Of a stretch of 64,000 nt of DNA, positions 39,055 to 52,900 are shown in pieces; the stretch's first letter is position 1, and every line of letters starts with the position of its first letter. The notes under the pieces are model-generated. The model was not told where the DNA came from. It worked only from the letters and a program-made list of their open reading frames with translations, and did no database searches. Location: positions 2,666,001 to 2,730,000 of the forward strand of contig JALIRH010000005.1 of the NCBI GenBank assembly GCA_023055505.1. Direction: 5' to 3'. The DNA is from Callipepla californica brunnescens (Eukaryota; Chordata; Aves; Galliformes; Odontophoridae). The translations under genes and the position numbers were made by a program.

Positions 39055-42000
39055 GTGAGTTTCTGTTCTCAGTGACAGCAGGAGTTCTAGCCCTACTGCT
39101 AACACCAATGTGACACAAGCTCTGCAATCCACCATTTCTTGATTCTGAACATCTGACATGCATTTATCACCAAATTCAGGAACTGCTGAAGCAATATTCG
39201 TGTTCCCTCCTCTCCTTGATCTCCCTGAAAACAGCACTGAAAGTGGTACTGAAGGTGGTACATGGTGATGCCTAAAGCCCCAGGCAAGCAGAGGACATGC
39301 CAGTATGCTGCTGCATGCTTGTTTCCAAACAATGACAAACTGAACAGATGGTGCTGTAGTTCAAAAGCAGAGTCTCAAAGCAATCTGCTGCTGCTGGACA
39401 TGTGTTTCTGTACACACACATAAATACATGCCTGCGGCACACAAATTAGTGTGACACACCACAGACATATCAAACATCGTATAGGCAAAGAAAGGAACTA
39501 GTAAGAGCAGAAGTAGGGAACCCTTCAGTGTCAACAAGAAAGCAGTGTTACAAACATAAATATCAGCTACAAATTCAGTCAAAATTCACTACAATGCTGC
39601 CATAGCAAAGCATGAAATCACACTGACGAGCCCTGTGCAGAATGCGAACCAAGCAACCACATCCACAACCTGCACTGCTTAGTCTTTCAGTCCCAAAGAC
39701 ATCATGGCCCCACTCAGACTTCTAGAACATTTCAATGAGATAAGAATTGATTCTGTTTAACAAGTGAAAAGAAACCGTACAGGAAAGCCCAGTAATAAAC
39801 TACAGCAGTTACTGGGTGCTGTTCATGAAGATAAAGTCTGCTATGTTCCCAGAAAGCAGAGAAATGACTTTCAGCAAAACCACTTTGAAATATTAGTGAT
39901 TCCACCTAATACACAAATAGAAGCATAAAGACGGCAATATAGCTTACTTCTCATTAGCATAAGTTGAATTTTAAAAGTGGTACAGAAAACGAAGTCCCAT
40001 TAGTCAAGCCAAGTAATAAAATAGAAACAGCAAAAATTCAGATATTCAACAGGTACAATTATCTAGGCATTTTTTCAGACAACGCTTAAGTTTTTGCCAG
40101 TATGCAGAGTAATGAAAAGAAAATGTATAAGACTTGACATGATTGAAACCATGAATATTCTATTTAGCAGCAACATATGAGCCATGCCAAGAAGGGGGTG
40201 ACCTCATCTCTTATGGCACTTCATTTTTCCATCTAAGCATGTGTCACTCAGGCACACTGCATCAGAGAAGATCCCAGCACGGCAACACAACAGTGTCCTC
40301 ATTTATCCTGGATGGGAAAACCCATGCCTTCTCAACTCATCACAAGTGAGTCATCTGCTGCAAATCAAAGATCTGATTCTTTGTACCTCCAGGACTCCAG
40401 CATTGTCACTTCCAGAGAACAGAAGCCTAGCTGTGACCTAAACAGGGATAATTATTTTAAGGTCAGTCAGCATTCTCATGCAATTATGGGCTCTGTAACC
40501 ATTGCCCCACCACTTCCCAACCCCAGCAGAGATGGGTACAAAAAAATGGCACCATCCTACATGGTGTGGGACTACTCCAACCTTGCTTGGTTTTTTTTTT
40601 TGGAAACATCAACAAGCTTCACTGTGGTGATCAGACATTGGCAACAAGGAGGACTGTGAGGACACAGAGGATGTTTTGCCCTGACAGCAGTGCTGATGGC
40701 AATTCATGCCACTCTCACCAGAAGGTGAGCGCAGCCACCTCCCGCAGGCTCTGGAGCATTGATTTCAGGCATAGTGGCCCCTGAGTGCATACCACAATAC
40801 CAGTCTTCCTACCAACAAGAAAGTACATGACTTCAAGATCGGGATTTGCCACTGCATGTCACAATTCTTTAAACTCCTACTAAAGCAAACAAGTTTCTCT
40901 TAACTGTGAAATTGGAGAAACCTCTCCAAAAATTAACAAGGGGCAACAGAAGCAGAGACTTGCCTTTTCATGTTATTTAGGAAAAGAAGAAGCTTAAATT
41001 AACCAATTTGAGCTGAGTACTGGCACAGGTTTTGTCAAGTGGCATTTCTGTGCAGTTTCCAGAATTCACACATCCTGAGGAATTTGGCAGACCTCTTGGT
41101 AAAACAACAATCCCTGCTTTGCAGTTGCTTGTCACCCACAAGAGGGGACAGGGCACACTACACCCTCACACTGCAGGAGCTGCAGGAACAAGCTGAAACT
41201 GGGAGAAACCTGTCCACAGCAAGTTTACCAAGGGAACGGATAAAAAGAAAGTTATGATCGGCAGACCGTAAACCGTAGGAGGCACCTTACAAGCATGCCT
41301 CATCCCAGGCTTGCTCCAAGCTTTCACTGTGATCAATAAGCCCTTGAAGTGGATCTCAGCCAATTCATACAGGGGGAAAAAAAATAAATCCCTTCAAAGA
41401 GAAGAATAGCCAAACAAGTCGAAAAGATGGAGGCTGCAGCTAAGTGAGTGCAGTCAGAGGTAACACACGGAAGGCTGCACTCAAGACAGACAAGTCTACT
41501 GAAGCATCTCAAAGTGCCACTGCTCCTTATACTGTACAAACTAGCATTTTTCTTGTTATTATTATCGCTCAGCTGAGGGCAGGTATTCCCTGAGCAGATC
41601 TCCAATTTCATAACTGCTCCACTCAGATGAATAAATATCAACTCCAAAAGGAAACAACATGAAACCTGTAATTCACTTTAGCAGCATAGCACAGTAATTT
41701 TTGCTCATCCTCTCCAGGAGTGACCCTCACCTCCTTCAAAGAAAGGAGTATACGTTCCTCAAGAAAGATTCTTAGCAGCAGAAAACAGGATTACTGTTAG
41801 CTGTTGCTTTGCACATGCCAGAATTCTTAATATTAACCTGACTGCAGACCTACTTAATTCCAGACAGCTAGCTTCCAAAGATTTGTGTTTTAAGGAATAT
41901 GACAACAGCAGTTGTCAGAGTGCCAGGAGACTTCATGCTTCCTCTGCCTATTTGTACTAGTTACGCCACGTTCTCCCCCACAGCTCAAGAACATTAGGAG

Positions 42001-45000
42001 AAGGTGGGCAGTTACCATCTCATGAGCCCCATTCTGTGCACAGTTATGCCAAGAGCAGAACTCCAGCATATAAGGCATTACAAAGAACATATGCACACTA
42101 CATACCCCCCCTATGAGGCTCTTCGTGCTGGATATGCATACTTGCTCCAAATTTAAACTCCTTTAGGATCAGCAAAGCCCTTTAAGAGCATTCTAGCTAA
42201 CACTGCAGAGAAAAAGTCTCTCACCAAACAGAACAGAAAGGCTTGCATAAAGTATTAACAGTTGGTTAGTCAACTTCCTAGTTTTTAAGTCTTATAGTGA
42301 ACATCTGAGAAAGTAACAACAGCAGTTAAACCAACTTTCACGAGGTCATTTCAATCATGTCCTATACTGAATGACTCACTAAGATTTATCTTCATCAGAA
42401 CAAGGTACGACCCAAGGGAAAAATCACTGGGCAAACACCCTTAGGTGTAAACATTTTTGCCTGCACGCTTTCCCAGCCCACCTAAGAAATTACTTAAATA
42501 AACAAAACAATAGAAACTTGTTGGAGCAGGAACATGAACTGTGTGACTGTTACTTTTCTGAATGCATTCCCGCTGTCATTTGTTCCCTTTACAAATACCT
42601 GGAATTGCCAAAAATCACCTGACCCACCTTCCCCTGGCAGCGAGCAGGGTAGAAGCCCTTCCCTTAGGTGACCCTTTCTCCTCCTGCACACTGTTCTGAC
42701 CATGGTTCAGCTGAGATTTCAGCACAAAATTGGTTGTATTTGAGGGAGACTCTACACTAGTTCTTAGGGACCCCTCAGCACCTGGGCACCTCTGCCACTT
42801 ACTGCATCTACCCCACGTGTCATCCCCAGTACTGAGTTGTGCTTGCTGCAATAGAGTCAAAGAAACAATCCCACCTCCAAGTTTTAGTTCTTGCCCACCT
42901 TACATCTTCTGCACAGAGGCAAACATTTGATAAAGTGGTACACACAACCTTAGAACTCACCTCTCCTTCACTTCTCACTTTTTTCTTAGCCACCTTCATT
43001 TTCTCCCTATTGAGTTAAATGCAATGCTGAACAAATGTGTAGATCAAGATGTCCTTTGTGATCAGGGAACTGCATTGCTGACATATGTGGGAAAAGGAAA
43101 TGTAAGCATCTACCTGCCCAATCTTAAGGTAATCATGGTGGCCATTCTTAGGAAAACCCCTATCAGTTGGAAAAAGATGGGTTTTCTAGGAAAGCCAATC
43201 ACAGTTTCAGCTGTGAAACTACATTTTCATCTTCCATTCTTTATAAATGAACAGCTTTCACTAGGTAGCATTTCAGGCACAAGGGCTTCTAGATCTACAG
43301 ATCTTATCACTGTGCTTTATCTTCCAACTGCATGCCAGATGCATTAGGACACCAACAAATTCAAGGCATACAAAAATACATTTGGTAGCCCTGCCGAACA
43401 ACTGCTGCATTACTAAAAGCTTAGGAGATTTTTTTGCTTCTTTTAACAGGAAAAAACTGAAAAGGTCTGAGAGCAGACAGCTTTCTTGAGGTCTATGGTT
43501 CATGTCAAGGACTTGTCTCAATAATTTGTCTGAGATACATGAAGAGCAAATGAAAAGCACAGGGCATTTAAAGGTGAGAGTACTTTGACACCCAACAGAT
43601 AAAGCAGCAGTAAACCAAGCCCTAGCTCAGTCTGAACAAATAAATGCCTGAGATAGCTCAGGCTCATGTACATTTTTCTTTCAGTGCTTCTAAGCAGCCT
43701 TTCCAGCTCTCACTATCTATAGGCTCCCTCCTAGTTCCAGCATAGAACAGTTCAAATTCACTCTTCCTGTTCCTACAGTCCCCTCACTGAAGAACTCTGT
43801 TTCAAAGTCCAACACACATTAAGGGATGGAGGTTCAGGAGTACTAACAGCTGACAATCAGCAGAAGGGTTAACATTTGTTCTCCACAGTCATTAGCCAGT
43901 TTCTGGTCTTTAATAATCACTGGCCCATGGTCAGACTAGAAAACCAAGTCTGAGCTGAAGCTTTTCCTAAATTATTGAGTAATTTTCATAGTTCAGGACT
44001 TGAATAGCTAAGTTTAGTGACTGAAAATATGCTTACAGCTGTCTGCAACTGTCTGCATCCTGGCCAGCTTAAGACATTGCTTTCCCTCACTAGGATTGGA
44101 CATCAGTAGCAACTGGCTGGTAGCCAAGTGCCTCCTGAGATGGAAGCTGACAGTCACAGGGAGTGACACCAACCACCACGAGCCACTGACCTCTACTGTC
44201 AAGTCCAGGTGCTGAAGTGACAACTCCAGTAGCAAGAAAAGGAAGGCAGGTGTTGCATCCATCCTGCAGAGCAATTAGGTAGAAAGCAAAAACTTAGCAG
44301 TTTGTTACTCCATCCTGCATGGAAAAAATGAGATATATCAACATATTTTAACAAAGTGCCATGCAGACATTCAAAAATATGCAGCCTGAATATCAGCAAG
44401 TGCCAGCATTCAAGCTCCTCCAGCTTCACAGTATTATTGACACCCTAGATGACTATCAGTTACTGCACAGTTGTCAGCAATGGGCAATTGCTGTCACATG
44501 CCAGTGACAGATCAAAGTGCTAATCCTTTGTTAACTGACGTCTTCTGCATTAAGCCTGCTTGAATGAAGTGAAGTTCAAAGGTATGCAAGGATGAAATCT
44601 TACCACCAAAGATTAAATCTGATGAATTTAACCATTTAGCTGCTCTCAAACAGTTTTTCCCAGAGCAAGTTTTTTTGTTGCATTTACACTTCCCCAAATT
44701 TTACTCCTATCTGTCTGACCATTACTGAAAAGCAATGGGGAGAAAACCTGCAAAATACTCTAGCTTTCTCCTTGATCATGCAGGAACCTTACTGTGGTAT
44801 AGCCTGCAGTTCCTCCTGCAAAGTGGCAAGTTCACATTCTGGTCATTTATAACAACTAAATACTTGGTGTTATTCTTCTCTTTAAGTGTTCTTAACCTCA
44901 CAAAACATCTAGCAGGTCACACTCTTCTAAGGAACGGGTTGGAATGGAATGCATCCTTGTGCAATTATATCCCAAGTTATAATTTTTCATTACTTGATGC

Positions 45001-45127
45001 AGCCATAAATAAAGAGTAAGCTCTTCTAGTCAGAAATAGATTTACAAACGAAAACACAAGAAGACAAGTGTAAGTAGCAATACAACAATAACGCAGATGA
45101 GTACATTTTTGACATGAGTTAATTTAC

Positions 45128-45245
45128 ATAATGAGGGGCTGTGGGGAGCCTGATCTAGTGGGATTTCCTCCTGCCCATGTCAGGAAGTCATAACAAGATG
45201 ATTTTTAAAGTTTCTTTTGACTCACACCACACTGTCATTCTGTAA
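45128..45245 (+). mobile_element. Diverged CR1 3' end fragment
   Basis: GAGCCTGATCTAGTGGGATT, CTCCTGCCCATGTCAGG, AAGATGATTTTTAAAG and the terminal CATTCTGT follow the order of the CR1 3' end but with many substitutions. Likely an old copy. Confidence 0.7.
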
Positions 45246-45488
45246 ATAAAAAAGGTGCAATCTAAATTGTTTCTGAAATACAGAGCTTTCTATTTTGACA
45301 CATGCTTAGAATTACTAAGAGAAGACTTCACTGAGGAAAGTATAGAAGCTGAGTACAAAAGCACCTTTAGTGTAGCTATCTGGATTGTGACCTGCCTCTC
45401 CAAATTTTCTCTCAAGTTTCCAGACTCCACATCTGAAGAAACAGAATGAAAACTCCATGATGCTATTTGCTGTTTCTCTGTTTCATAC

Positions 45489-45516
45489 AAAACAAACAAA
45501 CAAACAAAAAAAACAA
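45489..45516. repeat. (CAAA)n tract
   Basis: Several CAAA units followed by an A-run. Confidence 0.85.
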
Positions 45517-45734
45517 TACAGCAACCCTCCAACTCCTTACAGAAATTGAAATTGATTGTACCACCTGACTGCTCCAGTGGGAGCAGATGTATCATTCTGA
45601 TGGGAAATCCATGAATTCACACCTGCATAGTCAAACATTTAAAGCTCCTAGAAATAACCTTGTGCTGTATGAGGGGGAGGAAAGCCCAAGTATTTGTTGC
45701 AGAGACTTCACTGCTAAAGAAAAATAGTAATAAG

Positions 45735-45797
45735 TATCACAGAATTATAGGGGTTAGAAGGGACCTCTAGAAATTACCTAGTCCAACCTGGACTCAC
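45735..45797 (-). mobile_element. CR1 3' end fragment, opposite orientation
   Basis: ATCACAGAATTATAGGGGTT, AGAAGGGACCTCTAGAAAT and TAGTCCAACCTGG are the reverse complement of a CR1 3' terminus. Only about 60 bases are recognisable. It lies roughly 500 bases from a copy in the other orientation. Confidence 0.8.
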
Positions 45798-47645
45798 TGC
45801 AAATATGTACATGAAAGCAAAGGGCATCTATAGTTACAAAACCGCAGCTTGCAGTCAAGTTTGCATTAGAACTGCAGATATTATAAACAGTGCATCTTGT
45901 TGTTTTACCATAGAATATACCAAGTCAATATCAATCCACAGAGAATCACTGCTAGAAAAGTTGCTCTTAGGTATATATGCTCAAATCACAATGGTACTGC
46001 AGATGTCTCAGTCAAGAAGAGCAAATAAAAGTCTATAGAAGAAGACATTGCTAGCTATGGCCCTATCATGTGCCATGGTTTTATGATTTTTGTCATTGGT
46101 ATTCCACATCATAACATCATGTAGTACACTGGGAATTAAAGAGTTAAAGCTCCAGCTCCGTGGATCATCAATAGCTCCAGGTACATCTATCTCAGAAGGG
46201 AATAAGAACTACATACCCCAGAGGACTTGACTTTGCTTTGCATTTTTCTGTTTTCCATTCAGAGGGAAAGAAAAACTGTGTGTCATGAGACACAGGCTCC
46301 TTCCTTTCAGATCAACCCAGCAGCAGGTACTTGCTAGCTGTCTCGCCTTCAGCATTTAGCATAAGCTCTTCAGTTTCACTGGACACTCTCTCGCTCATTT
46401 TATTTGATTCATTAGCTTCAATCCCAATTATGTCACTTTGCATTCCGACATCTTATTTAGTAAACTAACTGTCCTTCTCAGATCATTGCCACTGTTCCAT
46501 TTTTAAGCCCATGTCCCTTTTTCTTTTGCCCCTTCCCCAGGGCATGGGTCCATGGGTCCCCCATCCCAATCATCACAGAACCAGGCCAAACCAGCCCATA
46601 AACCATTGACACTATGACATCAAATACTTTACATTTATTTTAGCTAGGAATTTACTTCTCCCACATTTTAAGAACTGACTGAAGACGATATGTTTTACCA
46701 GATCTCCACTGCAGATCTATTTTTGTAAGCATTTTAATTCAGTACATGACCATAATGAAGGCTCAAGCTTAGCTCATTGTGCATCAATTTTAGGAAAAAA
46801 TTTATTTATTTTTATTCCTAACGTTTTGTGGAAGTCTCATTTTAACAGAAAATATACTTCCTTTCTAAAGGATTTTGCTACTGAAATAAGCGTTTTGGTG
46901 CTATTCTAGAATCTGTCCCAGAAAACCAAAATGTTTTGTTTGGCACAAATCTTCAGAAAAGAGCTTTGAATTAAGACTAAACTAGAATCCTTCTTGAAAA
47001 CCTCCTGATTAGTGGTTGCCCTGCATATGGGTTTAAAAAGCCTACATCCTCACAATATAAAACATTTGTAAGGACACTCAGATACAGTTACGCAGGATGT
47101 AGCATTTGGAACATAGGATCCAGTCTCTACCTGTGAAATGCTTACTGATCCTGGACTTAACAGCCTTGGGCTTGCCTTCTCACTGTGATTGGACACAACT
47201 TTTACTGCAAACCCCTCATCACTCTGGAACATCTTCCAGGAGCATGACCAAGATGAGGATTGCTTCTTCACAAAGTTCTCCATTTTTCACACCACCTTTG
47301 AAAGAGCTAGGAGAAATCACCACCAGTTCTCTTCATTTAAGCCACAAGAGCTATACTGTACTGATGTTACCCATCAAGACACAAAAGAATCAGATAAAAG
47401 ACATTTGTATAGGTTGTCTGCTAAGTAATGCAGCTTTTCAATACTCTATTTTGCCAAAATGTTACACTATCAAATAAAGTTTAATGGAAGTGCCAGCAGC
47501 ACACAGCCCAACTGTCTGTGAGGGTGTAAAAGGAACAGGCACACAACCAACAGCTTCACAACACTGCTATGCTACATAATGCACTATAAATATTAAAAGC
47601 AGGTGTTTTTTTTTCAATGCAGCTAAACACAGACTGTCTGGTTTC

Positions 47646-47670
47646 CTTCCCCCCTCTCCCCCCCCCCCCC
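47646..47670. repeat. C-rich low-complexity tract
   Basis: C-runs split by CTCT, ending in a run of at least ten Cs before GACAAGG. It could cause read or assembly errors. Confidence 0.85.
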
Positions 47671-49877
47671 GACAAGGTTACACTCAGGTTTCATACACAG
47701 CTTGATTCTCAGTTGTTTACTACAACCACTTAAATTGCATTCAGATTAATGGATGTTAAATATTCAAGACTGTGGCCACCAAACTGAGAACTCTGATGGC
47801 TACATTTGTGTATATTCATTTGTAATCCACACACTGCTGAACATATTAAATAATTCCATCACCTGTAATACATTGATTTCAGGCCTAAAAGAAGTTGATC
47901 TGACCACGCTACCTGATTTCCTATATTATACCTACTGGGAAAACAAATAATCTAATTTTATGTTTTGCATACAAGGACAGAATTACTAGTCACTCTCAGT
48001 ATCTGATTAATTCTGATATCTAGTCTCAAGCAAAGAACAAAGCCACATTGCATACTGTGGAATATCTGACCCTGCTGGGACCAAAAGAAAATTCTGACTT
48101 CAAAGCTTAACAAGTGGAAAATCTCAGTTAAGTAATGCTATTTGCTGTAAAATCTACAGGCTACTTTTTCATTAATACAGTTATGCCCAGGAAAACTAGT
48201 GGGCACAGACATGAAACAAAAAAGAAGGAAATGCAAGTTACACCAGTGAAGCATTCACAACTTACAAAACTAATTGCTTCTTCACAAGATGGCTCTCTAT
48301 TAAGAAACTTTTCACTTCCTCCTGTCCATCTGCTTTTCTTTGACACTGCCCACAAGCTTGCCTTAGATACTCGCTCACTGTGAGAAAATAAGTTCATGAT
48401 GTAAACAGACACGCACACTCACTCAGAATTACTTAAGGAGGATAAATGCCAGGAGAGAAATAGACTGCCTTGGTACAAATGGTGTTTGTCAGACCATGGT
48501 CAGGGTAGTATTACACAGACAACTGCAGATGATGTTTAGGAGGCAAATGCAGCTCTATTTCACTACTTCTGTCACCCACAACCAGATCTTTATACTTCAC
48601 CTTTCAGAGCATTTCCTTGCCCTTGCCTTCACATGACAAGATCATCACTTAAATTAGATGCCCTCTTGCTATTTCCTCCTTTTTTGAGAAGTGCAACCAT
48701 CCGTCTGTATCTGGTTGTAATTTGCCTAAAGAGTAGTTACACACAGAGCTCTAGCAGCAAACATCCACCATCAGCAATACGCTCTTGCTAAAGTACCTGG
48801 ATGTTGAGATACTCAGCACAGCACTGTACCGTCGTGGTGAAAGCTGCACTTGTCAACTTGCAGGGGTTTTCTTTGTGCTAAAAGATTTTTGTTAGGATAA
48901 AAGATTATATATTTCTATAGCTGCGTATATGTATGCTACCAATAGGCACAAAAATATATAAATTTATTGACATGCCCAACAGACAAAGCACACCATTTAC
49001 AATGTGCTACATCTAGCAGCTGTTCTGGAACATGCATCTCCCTGGAGGATATCCACAAGTTACATTGTGGTACATAAGTGTATGCAATAACAATTTAACC
49101 ATTGAAAAGAAAACAAACAAACACTGAATGTAGCTCTAGATCTGGGAAAGAATTCAGCTTAAAACACTACCTGTCTTCCAACATACACACATCAGGGCCT
49201 CCTCAGCCTTGCCAGTGCATGCTAATTGCATGACAAGAGAGGAAAGTGGGGTCTTCCCTCCAGACTGATCAGCAGAAGCACTGGTAATTCTTTTGGTAGG
49301 GTTAGTCTATACACACAGTACTTAACCACTAGGCAATGTAATGCTGGAAGAGTTCCACTTCACATTGTTCATTCTGAAGTTTCTTTAAAGCAACGACATT
49401 TGACATTAAAAAGGAAAATGTTTGTGGAGTAGGACCACATTTTTGAGTTAAAAAACATTTATCAGCATCTTCGAGGTGGGTGCTGTTCTATCCCTTATTG
49501 CAGACAACTAGCAAGTACAGCTTGGGGCTAGGCACATGCCCAAGTATGTGAATCAGAAACTATTCCAAGTGATTCAGCTGCCCAGCTCCTATTCTAGATG
49601 CTCCATCAGCACTTCCCATAATGATTTCTTCCATGTTACATTGGTTGCTCTGAAAGTAACGCTTCCTTTGCTTCTGCAGAAGCGACAGCAGATGCAAAGA
49701 GCACAACAACACTATTTGACAGAGCAAATTCTCAGTTACAGAATACAATTTTTCAGAGTCACCGCCACTGGCATTTTCGCATTGATGAACTAAAGCCTGC
49801 ATGCTGGGAACATAAAGATCTGCAGCAGCAGAGGTGACTCACAATCACTCTCACACATCATACACTCCAGGACATAC

Positions 49878-49938
49878 CTTAGGATGTCTTTCAGGACCAG
49901 CTGCAGCTTTCAGAACAAGGGAAATCTCCTGGTGCCTC
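49878..49938 (-). other. Candidate minus-strand exon
   Basis: A 61-base block with acceptor TTTCTGCTTTCCTATGCAG and donor AAG followed by GTATGT. One frame is open (RHQEISLVLKAAAGPE). Similar splice-bounded short blocks without open frames occur at 53,198-53,157 and 32,200-32,143, which argues that some of these are non-coding exons or chance pairs. Confidence 0.22.
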
Positions 49939-52900
49939 CTGCATAGGAAAGCAGAAATGCAAAGCAGTCCTCTCAACTGACTTGACTGCAATGTCAAGTG
50001 TAGTTAGACTGGATATTGCTTTAGCAGGATACTGACTGTGAAGCTACAAGGAAGAAAACAAAACTCGATAAACAAGGTGAACACCAGGTAAAACCACAAT
50101 ATATCTTTGTGGTTATCTAAACTGCATACCCCAGCATATCTCCAGGCCAGGTATTCCTAGCACCTGCTCAAAGCACAGTGCCATTTCTTCCTACACAGAT
50201 AGGTTTTACTCACAGGGAAGGCCGAGTGCTTCAATCTCTTTCATGATACAGCCAGAACCAAAAAGTAACAGGCTCTTCCTATTGCTATAAATATATACCT
50301 CTTATGGCTTTGGTGAGCCATTACAATTGGTAGGGAAAATAAACTTCTCCGCTGACCTTGACTCAAACAAGGAAGCGCTCCGCTTTGCAGCTGTGATCAC
50401 AAACTGAACAGATGCACCTACCCTGCCCTCCTTACGGTAACTGAAAAGCACAGGGTGAAAGCAAAAGACTTAACACATTTGGTCAGTTTCTCTCAAACCT
50501 ACATTCCAAGTCATTACTTGACTGCCCCTGAACTTTCCTTTCTGATTGCTAAGAACAGAACAAGGGTTTGCCTAACCACATGAGAATATGTGGAACAGAA
50601 GTGATAGCTTTGATAGATACAATTTTTGCTTTATCCAGAAACAGAGACAGCCCATAGACTTACTCACTTTAGGGGGAGATAACAAGTAGTGTTAATTCAT
50701 TTCACACACTGAGAAATTACAGTGATCTATGCTTACAATTCAACCCTTCCAGAGAAGCAAAAATTAGAGTACTGTTATGAAATAACTGAGTTTCCACTTA
50801 AATAATTTTCCAGATAGAATTGTTCCTTTTTGCAAGTTTTGTAAATAAGTAAAAGAACGACCTATGACTATTTTAAACTTACTCTGATTTCGTAATGCTA
50901 GTTGCTTAACTTACAGTGAACAAATCAGTTAAACCCACTGAAGAACATGAGCTAGATTTGCAGTACTGGATCACATCATGAAAACACAGTTTGTCTCAAC
51001 ACTAAACTCCAGCAAAAAAGTAGAGCAAAAGGGTAAGGGTGAAATCTCACATGGTTTTGAATGGCACATACCATGCTTTGGAAGACTACACTCCAGTGTT
51101 GCCATCAGTGGCAAGAGGCTAGAGCCAGCATCCTGAGACAGCACCTCCCACCACGTGCTACTTACCAGAGCTGTTCCAGAGGATGTAAGGCTCCATGTAA
51201 ACAGACTGCAGACCACTGCCCATGCATGGAGGTGCACATATTTTAAAGGACTAAGTAGTACACACCTCTGGTCTACATCACTAGTCTCAGATCTCCACAG
51301 TGCAGTCAATTAGCAGAAATCCCTGCACAGATAAGTTCAAGGTATACCTGTTTCCCCACAAGCCTATGAGAGTAAGCTATATGCAGATTCTACAGGGCTG
51401 ATAATGAACAGTGAAAACAAAACAGAAAGGAGAAGCTGATACTAATCCACAAAAGAGTTAAATCTCATGGGCAGAAGATTAAAGCCTAGCAAGGAACCAT
51501 GATAGCTTGTTAAAAATGAAATACTCTGCCTAATGTTTGCCCTTTAAGTCATCCCATTTGATAATGACTAGGGTAAATCTGCTACTCTTTTGGTCTATAG
51601 ATAACCTGACAAGTAAATCAAAGACAAACAGTACATAATTGAGAACCAGTCCAATTTATATTATACAATGTACTATTTATTCTCACAAGTAAGAGGATAA
51701 ACTACATAATTCACTTAACATTTCACCGCTGCCTTGAAATATCATCTTCCTTCTAGTGAAAATGAATTGCCTAGCAGCTGTGTTATATATTTTACCTAAA
51801 TGTATATTTAGATCCATCATGTGTGCAGTCTGTCAGATTTGTAGCCATTTTAAGGAGCAGAGACAGTTGCTATTCAACCACATGCAGACACATTGATAAA
51901 ACATCATAGTAAATAGTATTTGTGTAAGCAGAGGAGCAGTGCAGGCAAATGGAACAATTTCTTTATACTAATTCATTAGTACCAGCCCAGTAAATATTAT
52001 CACTTGCATGAATTTATTCACTCCAACTTGCAGCTGCAAAATCCTTATGCTCAGAATCACAATTTGCCTTTCTCTCATCCATCCACTACAGACTAGGCAA
52101 GTATTGAGCATACACTCAATCATTCTGTACAGCCTCAGCTCCAGTACAGCATACTGCAGCCCTAGGCATAGAGCTACAGCGTTACTAAGCCAGTAGTATG
52201 CATCATGGAAGAGGGAACAGTGTCTGCATATCCATCTTTTTTGGGGCTACCGTTCCATGACAGGGACATAACTCTGTTCTACATTCCTCAGCTGGATACT
52301 AATTGCAGGGCACATTGGAAGAAATAACAGTTCCTCCAGCCATAGGCACAAGATAACTTGCTAACAAAATCAATGCGAAACCCTAAGCAATCAATCCCTT
52401 CTCTTTCATTACAGTTGCCCTCAGCTCTTCCTGTTACCCATTACTCCATGGACCCAAGGGAAGCCTATATTCCAATGAATAGAGAACATATTTTCTTTTT
52501 GCACTCTCCAGTTACCTAGGGTTAACACTTCCTGGCTGCTCAGGGCACAGCCAGGAATTAAAGCATGCTATGCATCTCCCACCTTTCCTTTGACAAGGAC
52601 TCCACTGAAAATGAGCTCCTGCTTCAGGCTAGATTTGGTTGATTTTATATATCGCTACCTCAAAAATTGTCTTGTGAGGCAGGACTTCTCACGTCTGACA
52701 CTGCTCTAGTCAAGTCCTTACACATGACACAGGAGGGGAGGGAAGATATTTATGTCATCTGGAAGGACAAAAAGTCCTTAGAAAAAAATCACTTGAGCTA
52801 AAACACATCCCTGAGAATTACTGAGCACCAGTGATCCTGCTTTCTCAATATGCTGTTTATTGCACACAGGAGCCAAAAGAACTTCTCTCTTGCTGACTAT

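Noticed and set aside
42940..43130. Possible exon on plus (acceptor CACTTTTTTCTTAG) or minus (donor GAGAG/GTGAGT)
   Set aside because: Signals point in opposite directions, and neither strand gives a closed exon with a consistent frame.
47106..47477. Plus-strand open frames followed by AATAAA at about 47.47 kb, possibly a small gene or retrocopy
   Set aside because: Two frames are open to a similar extent, no family or terminal repeats are recognisable, and the hexamer is common in AT-rich DNA.
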